Shown piece by piece: positions 12,376 through 22,902 of a stretch of 64,000 nt of DNA (positions within the stretch are counted from its first letter, which is position 1; each line of letters opens with the position of its first letter). Made by a program: the position numbers and the translations under genes. The notes below the pieces were generated by a model that was given only the letters and a program-made list of their open reading frames with translations, was not told where the DNA came from and did not search any database. The DNA is from Lojkania enalia (taxonomy: Eukaryota > Ascomycota > Dothideomycetes > Pleosporales): contig ML986651.1 in NCBI GenBank assembly GCA_010094045.1, positions 1-64,000 on the forward strand. Direction: 5' to 3'.

Positions 12376-13226
12376 GGCTAAAATAGAACCTGCTGCTGCT
12401 TCAGCTCATAGATCGGATAAATAACCGTCTTCACATCAACCGGGCTTTTCTAACTTTCAAGCTCTTTTGACCACGAAAAGGAGTGGCTCATTTTATGATA
12501 CCCTTAACGAACAAATATTAATCATTCACCATGCTTAGAACATGATTATATGGCTTAGGCAATGACGTGACTGCGTATGCGCCATATTTCATCTTAAAGA
12601 GAGCTACCAGCCGTCTAACGGGGATATGGCTTCGGTCCTGCTTTCACAAAAATGTAGAATAACGGGCTTAAGTCTAGGATCGCAAATACACTGATCCTAC
12701 CCTAGTAGGTACTCCGAATACAAATACTAGTGTTAAGTAGAAGATTCATTCTCTCAATGACATGCGGTGGTCTTGGATCTTCTGCAGGAAGCGACTCCTC
12801 ACTATTTCCCACCGGCTTGCAAGCGAAGGTCATCATTCATGTATGCACGGACGTAGACGGTCATTCACTCCGCATTTTGGGGCTGCCGCAGAGGATCTTA
12901 TCTCAGGTACAGTTGCACGGGGACGGGCGCACCGCCGCCTATTTTCTCACGCACCTCTAGACTAGCATTGCTCCTCTCCGGGTTCGACGTTGGCATCTTT
13001 CGGAGTGCCCTCGCAATATACTCCAAACTTTCGTGGGATCTTGCCTCTCCCGGAGCAGTTGCATGCCGTCTATATTATCCGACACACCTTCTACTCCACA
13101 AGCACTCTAACAGTGCCTGTATCGTAGCGGACGACAACAACGGGCTTCGTCTGCTGACAGCAGAGGAAGAGGAAGTTTGACATTCAATGCCGGGCCCTGC
13201 TCCCAGCTAGCGCAGATGACTAGTAA

Positions 13227-13288
13227 CGTTAGACTCCCACCTTCCTTGACCGTGATCCTGTCAACCAGGATCGTCAAGGAACCTAACG
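13227..13288. repeat. Long imperfect inverted repeat (hairpin)
   Basis: Paired arms: cgttag/ctaacg (13227-13232 with 13283-13288), tccttgac/gtcaagga (13243-13250 with 13273-13280) and gatcctg/caggatc (13254-13260 with 13266-13272). They close on a 5-nt loop (tcaac) with a cgt bulge. It could be a structured RNA element, a remnant of a small inverted-repeat transposon, or chance. Confidence 0.5.
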
Positions 13289-13719
13289 AGTCGAAGCCTA
13301 TAGCGTTATGTTGGTTTCTGATTTCAAGTCCCCAATACAAAAAGGTTATTTAGACTAATCAATCAACCATTATTATCAGAAGTCAATAAATACAGAGAGA
13401 AATCAAAGCAGGAACTAAACTTCAATATCCAAAGAGAGTTGCGATGACAGAACCATGGCACTGTACGGTACTATACCGTGCTTTTGACTAACAAACCAGC
13501 CCCCAAAATGCTAGATCTGCCAAGTATTGACCTTTAGGGGCCCTTGCTAACCGCGAATCATTCTGGTCAATATACCGTAATTGCCCAGGTGAAGACAGTG
13601 CCTTGGTAGGGCATGTGAACCAACCACTCGGAGGAATCATGTTGTGTTCCTATTTTAACGCAATACGTGGTTAGAGGCCCACACTGTGTAAGAAAGTGCG
13701 ATGAGTGCAGCCAGCAAGT

Positions 13720-13726
13720 ATATAGT
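13720..13726 (+). promoter_or_regulatory. TATA-like box upstream of the GH47 gene
   Basis: The sequence tatatag lies about 65-70 bp before the ATG at 13791, a plausible spacing for a short-leader, regulated fungal gene. Confidence 0.35.
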
Positions 13727-13790
13727 AGATACCCGCATCTTTTCGGCGTCTAGTGCTGCATCTCCCAACCGCCTACTGTGAGAATCGAAG

Positions 13791-15491
13791 ATGGTACGCA
13801 TCAAGTCTCTCATTCTTGCAGCTCTCTCGTATTTTTCTTCGGCCCTCTCTCTTCCTGGTGACACGTCTGGAGATCTAAATGTCAGCAAAAAGCGATACGA
13901 CAGCCCTAGCATAGATGAGCGCGCCCAAGTCGTTGTCGATGCATTCCGGATGTCCTGGGAAGGGTACTACAAATATGCATTTCCGCATGACGAACTCCGT
14001 CCCATCACAAATACAGCTAGGGATTCTAGGTAATTCCCAACTCGACCTAAGGCCAAGAGGTTGTGCTAAAATTACGCTTTAGAAATGGATGGGGTGCCAG
14101 CGCAGTAGATGCGCTCAGCACGGCCCTTGTTATGGGGCAGAAAGACATTGTCAATCAAATCCTAGATCATATACCTAACATCGACTACACCACGACTTCA
14201 ACCGATGTCAGTCTCTTTGAAACGACAATCCGATATTTAGGCGGCATGATATCGGGATATGATTTCCTAACCGGACCTCTTGATGATTTGGCAGATAAGG
14301 TACGTTTGGCTCCCTTGGACTGTTCGTGTGGTCTTTTCTATTGGCAAACATTCTGACGTTAGGAGCCGAAATCCTGAGAAATCGCTCACATTACATACAC
14401 AGAAAGAGAATGTCGACGCCCTATTAGCACAGTCAAAAAATCTCGCAAACGCACTATCTTACGGCTTCGAAACACCATCTGGCATCCCATACAATCTACT
14501 CAATTTCGCTAATCGCTCCTACATCGACGAACCAAACGGCCTTGCTACCGTGGGGACGCTCATCCTTGAATGGAAACGCCTGGCCGATCTTTCTGGCAAC
14601 CAAACCTACGCCTCCATCGTCGAAAAAGCAGAATCTTATCTCCTTCGCCCGATGCCTGCTTCCTCCGAACCTTGGCCCGGGCTACTTGGCTTCCGTATCA
14701 ACGTCACCAATGGCGAATTCCTAGACGCTCGCGGCGGGTGGGGTGGTGGCACTGATTCCTTTTACGAATACCTGATTAAAATGTTCGTCTATGATCCGGA
14801 GCACTATTCTGAGTACCGCGACCGCTGGATCCTAGCCGCAGACTCCTCAATCGCCCATTTAGCCTCGCACCCAGAGCCCCGTCCCGATATAACCTTCCTC
14901 GCCTCCTACGATGGCCAGAATATCATCCAGTCCAGCAGCCACTTAGCCTGTTTCGACGGCGGCAACTTCATCCTTGGCGGCCTCGTCCTCAAGAACCAGA
15001 CGTACATCAACTTTGGTCTTGAGCTTGTCAACGGCTGCCATGAAACGTACACAGCGACCGCCACACAAATCGGGCCCGAGGCCTTCCGATGGGACCCCTC
15101 GCGTGTGCCTCCCGAACAGGTGGAATTTTTCCAGAAAAACGGCTTCTATATTTCTGCTTCGGATTACATTCTCCGTCCCGAGACCATTGAATCGTACTAC
15201 TACGCCTACCGTGCCACTTCGGACCCCAAGTATCAGGACTGGGCCTGGGACGCTTTCGTCGCCATCACTTCGACGACGAAGATAGGATCGGCTTATTGCG
15301 GCATTGGGAATGTGAATACCCCAGACGGCGGAGGATTTTATGACTACATGGAGAGCTTCTGGTTTGCTGAGGTGCTCAAGTATTCGTATTTGATATTTGC
15401 GGAGGAAAATGATTGGCAGGTGGCCAAGGATGGGGTGAATAAGTGGGTTTTTAATACTGAGGCTCATCCATTTAAGGTCGCAGGTAGCTGA
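13791..15491 (+). CDS. Secreted/ER class I alpha-1,2-mannosidase (GH47)
   Basis: Trims alpha-1,2-linked mannose from N-glycans in the secretory pathway or outside the cell. Exons 13791-14029, 14083-14299 and 14403-15491; 515 codons (514 aa), a normal length for the fungal GH47 group. An N-terminal signal peptide is visible ([20 protein letters not shown]). Family landmarks in order: [15 protein letters not shown]; the substrate-site block [17 protein letters not shown], restored by splicing; [33 protein letters not shown] and GCHETY (the usual disulfide cysteines); [13 protein letters not shown] with a catalytic acid; and NTEAHPF with the calcium-binding Thr. Several N-glycosylation sequons (NQT, NRS, NVT) are present. 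No ER-retention or membrane anchor is seen, so an extracellular or vacuolar form is likelier than the ER type. Confidence 0.9.
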
Positions 15492-15907
15492 GAGGCTGAG
15501 GTAATCTCTCTATAATCGGTATTCCTTTGTTGATATTGTTGGAGATATCTTGATTAGGACTCCATGTTCAGGATACCAATTAGATTGTGGAGTTATCGTT
15601 TGAAATATCGCTTCCAATGCACTGTCCACCCTTCAGTGATGTTGGGGATGCATGCAAAAAAGGTAATAATAAGGTGCCAGAGAACTTAGGATTTCTTGGG
15701 TGGAGGTGAAGCACGATAGAAGGTGGCACTTAGGGCAATTGGCGAGAGTTATTCAACAATGCCTCGGTAGAAAAAAAGCTCTACACACTTCTTTCAAATA
15801 TGCTAATTTGCTTCAATTGTTCAGCATACAATCCTCCATGAGTGACTCGTCTACCAGCGTACTCTCCCAGACTTCACCTACCCTTTTTTTTTTTTTTTTT
15901 TTTTAAT
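15492..15907. other. Convergent 3' region with T21 tract
   Basis: 416 bp between the stops of the GH47 gene (+) and AP-1 gamma (-). It contains an uninterrupted run of 21 T at 15884-15904, which on the minus strand is an A21 tract beginning four bases (after attaa-type spacing) past the AP-1 gamma stop. No gene is seen. Confidence 0.6.
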
Positions 15908-18763
15908 TTACGTAGGTTCCGACCAGTCGACCTGCTCCGTCACAGATCTAATGCCCCCTTGGTATGAGACCTTAAGCCTCAGTCTTAGTCTCGCGGGTGG
16001 TGACTATACCCCGTTAGGAAATATCCTATGACACACGACGTGTTCACTTACCCCACTCATAGTGGTAACCCTCATCTGCTGCGTAGCCTCCTGTCCGGCG
16101 TCTAGTTCACTCGAACTAATCGGTTGCAACTGCAATTTCTGGCTCTTTGGCACCGCAGCCTGAAGGTTTACATTATCCAATCTAGTAAAGCTACTGGTGT
16201 TCTTAAACCGCGCAAGTAGTTGGACGGCGTTGGCGTCACGTCTGAGCTGGAAGGTGATGGCAAGATCGTTCTTGTTGTAGGCCGTGTGTGCTGGTGGTCC
16301 GGATGCGACTGAAGGTGTTGAACTTGGAGGAGCTGGAGTGGAGACACCGCTGAAGAGGTCCATGGATGCCGATTGTGCCGGAGGTGGCTGAGCTTGGGTA
16401 GGGACAGGGGAAGGGTTGTTGAAGAGATCCATGATGGAACTGACATTTGTAGGTTGAGGGGAAGTTGGTTGAGGAGGTGAGGCAACTGTGGGAGCTCCAC
16501 CGCCGAGAATGTCCGCAAGTAGATCGGCACTCTGGGCTCGAGGACCGTTAGCAGACCCATTCGCGTTCGTACCTGGTACGCCGGAATCGCCCATCAAGTC
16601 GAGTAGTAAGTCTTCTGTAGCTGCCTGGGCTGGCTTTTTCTTCAGCGCCCTTGAGTGCCGCTTCTTGGTTGCTTCACCAAGTACTCGTTGCTCTTCACGG
16701 ATTTCGGGTGGCGGCATCTTTTCTAGGACACCTCTTCTGATCTGATCGAAACCAAACATATTGACATATTCTACAGCACGCTGCTGAATCTCGACATCCA
16801 GATTCGTCTGGTTTCGTTGAAGGAGCCGCCTTAGTCGCTCTATTTGTGCGGGCTCGCTTAGCCGTGTTGTTAGCTTCATTGACGCTGTTACGATGTATTG
16901 AGTTACAATCTGTCCGGCATAACTGCTGTTTAGAATTGTCTCAAATAGGTCGACGATATCGCTCTGTTTAACTTCCTTAACAAGCTCTTCCTCCTCGTAC
17001 TGTCCGCCTTTTAGCAACGCATCCCCATACTCTCCTATCACCCAGGATCCTGCAAGGATAAGGCCTTCCTGAGTAATATCTTCTTTGAGTGCTGTGTAAA
17101 GTTTCTGTACTGAGTAGGTCTGTAGGTCCGGAGTAGTTGCAATTAGGCGAACAAACGAAGATAAGATCTGCTCTTTGACATAGTTTCCAGCCTAACAGAT
17201 TTAGCAAACATACAGGTTCAGCCTTTCATGACAACTTACAAGTTTTAGGACACGCAGCATGGTATCGACATGCCATCTCTTGTTGGGGGCAAATCGATCA
17301 GCTGCGATGCCTATCTGGGTGGTCATAACAGGCTTGAATTCATTGTCCGCAACCTCCAGAAATGCAAGTAGCTCCCTGATTAGAACGCGGACATTGCTCT
17401 CATTGATGAGGGTGAAACTAAGGTCCAGCGCTCTTCTTCGAATGCTGATGTCTGGATCTCGGAGACAGTCGAGAATAGTGTTGCGATGCCGTTGCACAGC
17501 ATTCGGCTCAACTGCAACAACCTTGATAAGGGTGTTCAAAGCGACATAGCGGATATTGTTGTCCCGGTTCGACAGAAATTTTCCAAGGATATTCACACCA
17601 AGCACTCGCAGACCCGAATCTGCCTCGATGTCTAGGATTGTGAGAACAGTCTCGTATAGAATAGAGTTGCCGACATTTTTAGATGACTCGGTATTAGTTG
17701 CTACCTAATGAAGTAAAGTTAGATCCTAGGCATGGGATGAGAGGTCGATAGTGACGTACCTGCGCCAAAATGTCGTTTATCTGCTCACTTGTTTGCGAGT
17801 CCCCGCGGGCCAGGACTCGGAATAGTTGTAGAATCTTGACCTGCAAGAAGGGATCGGTGATGCCTGTCACGTCGTGCTCAGGAGCATAACCTGATGTGGA
17901 GAGACTTTTTAGTATCTTTACCATACTCGGCACAACGTGGCGGAACATCTCAATGATTCCATTCTCATTGTCTTCTGCCTCGTCCGCCTCGCAAAGGCTC
18001 GTCACTAATGTTAGACCACATAGCAGCACACCATGATTTCTATCTTGAAGAAGCAACTTGGCCTTCTCTAAAAAATGCTCTTGAAGGTCGGGGACTTTGC
18101 GGCATATTCGCATAGCACACAGAGCTGCTTTCCGTCGTATGTAGGGGTTCGCGCTTGATATTATGGTCTCGACTTCAGTGAACAGATCTCGAGACATTTC
18201 GACGGAGGCGATGTTGGCGAGGGTGCAGAGTGCAAGACCGACAATGTACTGGTTCGGATGGTTGAGGTCACTGAGGAGCGATCTACATCAGCTCGTGATT
18301 CTCCTCTCACAGTCTCGGGCCCTTACTTCTTCAACGAGTTTGTAACTAGAGTTAAGACTTCCTGGTTCTCGTCTAGCAGCAGCATAGTACCTAGATATCC
18401 TAAGCGCTTGTCCGCAAACCGCGGGGAAGCTAGCAGCTTTAGACACTCGATCTGGCCGAAATGTGTCCGCTCCCCCAGAGTGAAGAGATAGAGAAGCTTT
18501 GCGACATTGTTTCTCCTGGAATTATGTCAACACATGCCCCTCCGTCAGAGCTGTGAGCGGTTCACACCTAACATTGGAGTCTCCGCTCTCCTCCCTGAAG
18601 CTTGCTCGAATAGCAGCACTCTCCTTCTGCACCACGGCGCGCTCGTCTGCTATTGTCTTCGCCGCTCGCACATTACGGATAAACTGTTTTACTATGCATT
18701 CCTTAGTACATGCCCATGCGAGCTGAGGTTGAGGTTGGCGATGCTTGGCGTACAAGAAGTCAT
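15908..18763 (-). CDS. AP-1 clathrin adaptor complex subunit gamma
   Basis: Large subunit of AP-1, which sorts cargo into clathrin vesicles at the trans-Golgi and endosomes. Seven coding exons: 18754-18763, 18568-18691, 18327-18515, 17760-18282, 17240-17704, 16052-17191 and 15908-16003; total 849 codons (848 aa), the usual length. The first exon codes only ATG ACT TCT T; splicing gives [20 protein letters not shown], the canonical start. Residues about 5-570 are the armadillo-like trunk ([35 protein letters not shown]). About 595-735 is a Pro/Ser-rich hinge with clathrin-type [15 protein letters not shown] and SMDLF motifs. About 739-848 is the gamma-ear, ending EQVDWSEPT. Divergent from the sterol acyltransferase gene. 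Confidence 0.93.
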
Positions 18764-19375
18764 TGTGGCGGCCTCAAGGACCCCACCGAGGAGTCGTTGT
18801 GAGGATCAGGCGCGCCGGCGGACAGACGACGAGAACAGCAAGACCGAGTTCGACGGTCTCTGTCGAGGACTGGAGGCCAGCGGAACGATATTCGCAATTG
18901 TTGTACAATGGCCTGGTGCTCGCAGATGCAGACTGACCGAGTCCACCAAAAGGTCGGATTAACGCTTCCCCGATGCCCCGTGCGTCCTTGGCGCCGGCAT
19001 CGATTTTCTCTATGGCGCTGATGTGATTGTTAGTTCCGCGACATCCGTCACAGATGTTCTGGTGAACACACGGTGGCGGCGGCGCGCAATTAGCCCTGCG
19101 TCTTGTACTTACTACTACTATAGATTCCCAGTTAAGACTTGCATTTTCCTGCGTTTCCGTGTTGATCACTTTACAGCCACGCCTCCCATCTACATTTGGG
19201 ATCCTGGAACTGTACTATACCCTTGTGGTAAACACACTGCCTCATCTGACAAGCTGGATGTGATACCGGACACGGTGTTGATCAACAGGCAGTCTGGGCT
19301 GACTGCATCTTTAAACCCTCTGCTAGATGCAACTTCGTGCGACTCTAGGAATGCCCAGTGTACTTCTCCTACAAT
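18764..19375. promoter_or_regulatory. Divergent promoter region, AP-1 gamma / sterol acyltransferase
   Basis: 612 bp between two start codons facing away from each other. Short frames only. I see no TATA box or recognised binding site; a GGCGG-rich stretch lies near 19070-19085. Confidence 0.45.
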
Positions 19376-21293
19376 ATGGCCGAATCAACGTCAACTGACG
19401 CCGGAACCCAAAATGGACACACAGACTATCTTCACCCGCGCCCGCGCAAGCCAAACAACATTCGGTTCACCCAGCCGCATCTGGCCGATGATATCCAGGC
19501 AGCTACGCAGAATGGTTTGCTAAAGGAACCTGGTTCTGGCGTCTCGAGGTCTGCAAAAAGAGTATTTATGCGTTCCTCATGCATGCGCTAACCGGAGTAG
19601 CGGCCGGTCCACTCCCATACCTCCAGATGCGCCGCCGTCTGTGCAAGCTTCCTCATCGGCGCGACGCCATATTCGAGCGCAGCAGAAGCGGCGCATCTTC
19701 CCTACCGTCGAGTATGTCGATCGCGTATCCCATTTTGACCCGGCCAGCGACTACCGGGACTTCCGCGGCTTCTTCGTGCTATTTTGGATAGGCCTTGCTA
19801 TTATGGGAATCACAAGCATGCTGCGAAGTTTGAAAGAGACGGGATATCCTCTGAATATCAGGCAATGGCATTTGTTTAAGGAGAAGGTCTGGGAGCTCGC
19901 TCTCAGCGACGGCGCCATGGTTGCGAGCACTGCATTGTCACTACCTTTACATGAATTGTACATAAATGTAGATGGGTTACGATGGAATGGGCTGGGAATG
20001 GCGATACAGAGCATATATCAAGCCATATGGCTAGCATTTTGGACTGCGTAGGTGTACGCATGAGACTGCTCTATGTCCGCTAATTCATGGTAGATTCCCA
20101 TTTATTAGGGACTGGAGCTGGACTGCCCAGGTCTTCTTTACCCTGCATCTACTTGCGATCGGCATGAAAATGCATTCTTACGCGTAGGGACCCTTACTTT
20201 AGTATGGTACTATTGCTGACTGATATGGAGGTTTTACATGGGGCATTTGAGCGAGACGAGACGGCGACTCAACGACCTTGACGACCCAGATAATAAGACA
20301 TCAAAAGCTGCGGCATATAGGTACCCCAGACCCAGAACTCATCTTTCCGAGATCCCGCAGTCACCTTCAGACGAAGACCAAGACCAAATCAGTACAGCAG
20401 AATTGCGTCAATTGCGCGAAGACTTGGCTTTTGAGCTTGCATCACCCTTGGGAAATGTTTCGTACCCCGAAAACTTCACTCTGTTCAACTTTGTGGATTT
20501 CGTTTTCTGTCCGACGCTCTGCTACGAAATTGAATACCCGAGAACACCAAAGACCCGCTGGATGGAAGTTTTTTACAAAACTCTTGCCGTCATGGGCTGC
20601 ATCTTCCTCATGACAATTACAACCGAAGAATTCGTTTTACCTGTGTTGGACGAAGCTTCCATAGCCTTGCAAAGCGCGAGCTCTGCTTCCGAGTTCTGTC
20701 TAATTATGGGGGAAACGATTGGGCGCCTGCTCTTTCCCTTCATGTGTCTTTTCTTGCTTGTCTTCCTCTCAATTTTCGAGTATGTTTTAGGCGCATTCGC
20801 TGAGATCACGCGTAAGTTATCCACCAACCGCAGTTGCTCCCCTTTTACTAGGTACTGATCGATATTGTAGGTTTTGCTGATCGCCAGTTCTATGCCGACT
20901 GGTGGAATAGCTCTGACTGGCTTGAATTCTCGCGTGAGTGGAACAAGCCGGTCCACCACTTCTTCCGGAGACATGTCTACTCAGCATCAAAGAGCCATGT
21001 ATCCCGACCGGTGGCGACACTGATTACATTTATTATCAGCGCTCTGGCCCACGAACTTGTAATGGGCTGCATCACGAGGAAGTTCCGCGGTTATGGATTC
21101 TTTGCCATGATGCTACAGATGCCATTCGTCATGATTCAGCGCTCTAGGTTTTTCAGAGGGAAGAAGCTGCTTCATAATGTATTGTTCTGGTGCTCGATGA
21201 TTTTGGGCCTTGCGATGGTACGTGAACAAACACTGTGAGCATCAGCAATGACTAATTGCTCAGCAGATGTGTGCCCTTTATGTTCTTGTGTAG
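19376..21293 (+). CDS. Sterol O-acyltransferase (ACAT/ARE family, MBOAT)
   Basis: Integral ER enzyme that esterifies sterols with acyl-CoA for storage in lipid droplets. Exons by eye: 19376-19548, 19601-20047, 20094-20183, 20231-20811, 20871-21217 and 21267-21293; 555 codons (554 aa). The N-terminus is soluble and polar, followed by RVSHFDPASDYRDFRGF and several hydrophobic spans. Family signatures: FYADWWN at residues about 437-443 and the catalytic His in SALAHELVMG at about residue 491. The last exon encodes just MCALYVLV. The first donor (gtctgc) is a weak match; it was chosen because it gives the right phase and a 52-nt intron with a CTAAC branch site. Yeast ARE1 and ARE2 are equally good homologues. 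Confidence 0.9.
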
Positions 21294-22336
21294 GAGGCTA
21301 GTTAAGCGAGCATTTGCAACATGGTGTGTACATATCATGTGAAGATCTCGAGAAGGCCAAAGGAATGCGCGACACCCTTCTTTTTTGTGTCTGCGTATAA
21401 ATTTGTTGGTATCTGAGGCTTGGCTGAGCCGGCCGGCTCGCGTACGGGCCAGTGCCCGGCCCCGGACATCCACCCATGTCCACTACCCACCCTCTATGGG
21501 CAATATATCGGACGCTACTTAGCTCAAATAACCTGATTTTTGGAATCCTAGGACTGCTGCTAAACTGCTGCAGTGCTGCAGCGTTGTTTCGCTAAATTAG
21601 GGCTACTGGTATACTGGTCATAGCGCACTGCGAAGATGCTAGGTATATAGGTACATCTCCATCATCTAGAAAGTATACATAGTCTGTTATAGACAGCTAT
21701 CAAACTATCTACTCTTCCTCCTCCCTCCCTCTCTCCCACCTATCGCCTACCAGCTCCCTTTCTAGCCGCCTTGAGTTGCTTGCAGAGCCGGTCTAGCGAG
21801 CACCTCAGTGTAATATCTCATAGTTTTGTTAGGGTTAATTCCTTAGGACCAGGGGCTGATCCTCTAGGGCCACCTGACATAGGGTTGAAATAGCTGAATC
21901 GTACCCTGCAGTAGCGGTAGCGATTTGTCTCTTCTCTCTGAATACAGAATATACGGACATTTAGCCCTCTGCTCTATCTGTTGTTGCTACGCTGTGATCC
22001 ATTATACCAGCCTATTACACGCGTCAGCTATAAAGCATAGTTAAAGGGATATTATAGATTGCTGCAGCGTCAGTATATGTTTAAATTTGCTTTTGATTAA
22101 GAGTAGAGATAGCAAGCTCTAGTGTGCCTTCAGTATAAGTTAATTTTGCATTGCGTTGAGAAGACATTACGTGCTAGGGTGTTGCGTTCGCGGCGCGTCC
22201 CTTTCGACTCAATGGGATTTCCGACTTGATAGTGAAGCATGTTATAGAGAAACGATTTATGTAGGTGAGCGGCTAATATAGGGAATTTTATGGTGGGTTG
22301 AGGTTGAGCCAATAATCAGCTAACCTACCTCTTGGG
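21294..22336. other. Intergenic, downstream of the sterol acyltransferase
   Basis: About 1 kb with no supported gene. Contains a pyrimidine tract (21710-21745, cctcctccctccctctctccc). The 14-mer gatattatagattg near 22048 is also found near 4347, too short to call a repeat. Confidence 0.4.
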
Positions 22337-22715
22337 TCAACCCCCTGTCAGCAGCAATTCATAGTAGGTAAGTAGAAAAAGGAGTGCAGACTAGATAGGC
22401 TTGCTTCTTACCGTGATGTTTACATATTTGATAGATTGCCTCATGAATAGATGGACGACAAGTTTGAATCGGTATTCGTGCTACATATTTCTCTCCAAAA
22501 GTCTCGTTCACTAACTGCATTCCCACTCCTGAAACCATGCCAATATCCATCCAATGGATATACAACGGTGGAAATGTTTCATCCCAGCCTTCCGAACATC
22601 CTAAGTTCCTGTAATAACGTCTGATATCATTCAAACTGATGTGACCTTGCACAAAAACACCAAGTACATTCCGTAAATATAGCGCGACCGAATAGTTGGT
22701 TGCATGGAACATCAT
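22337..22715 (-). CDS. Hypothetical small protein
   Basis: An open frame from ATG at 22715 with fairly protein-like composition (LGCSEGWDETFPPLYIHWMD, then RPSIHEAIYQICKHH). A good donor (gtaaga) after residue 101 and an acceptor (gacag) at 22345 would give exons 22412-22715 and 22337-22344, 104 codons, ending HGG. An in-frame stop lies just upstream of the ATG. I recognise no family and no domain. It could be a real small gene, a fragment of a larger decayed gene, or chance. Confidence 0.3.
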
Positions 22716-22902
22716 CGAACGTGGTCGCTAGACGGTTTATAAAGCCTTGCAATATATGCCGGCCAAGTCACCTGCACCCAACAGAAGTCCTCCTGCTCTT
22801 GGCGTGAAGCAGGTCTATCGCTGTTGTTGCGTCACAAAGTTACTGGGTATATCATTGCAGTTATCCATCCATAGATCAGATAGAACATAAGTCTCCAAGT
22901 CT

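Larger units (their letters stand above)
12376..13790. other. Intergenic, EFG1 to GH47
   Basis: 1.4 kb between two plus-strand genes. I see no protein-coding frame supported by homology or composition. It holds the EFG1 3' end, a strong hairpin (13227-13288) and the mannosidase promoter with a TATA-like box. Confidence 0.5.

Noticed and set aside
22048..22061. 14-mer gatattatagattg also found near 4347
   Set aside because: Too short in AT-rich sequence to show a repeat family; flanks do not align convincingly.
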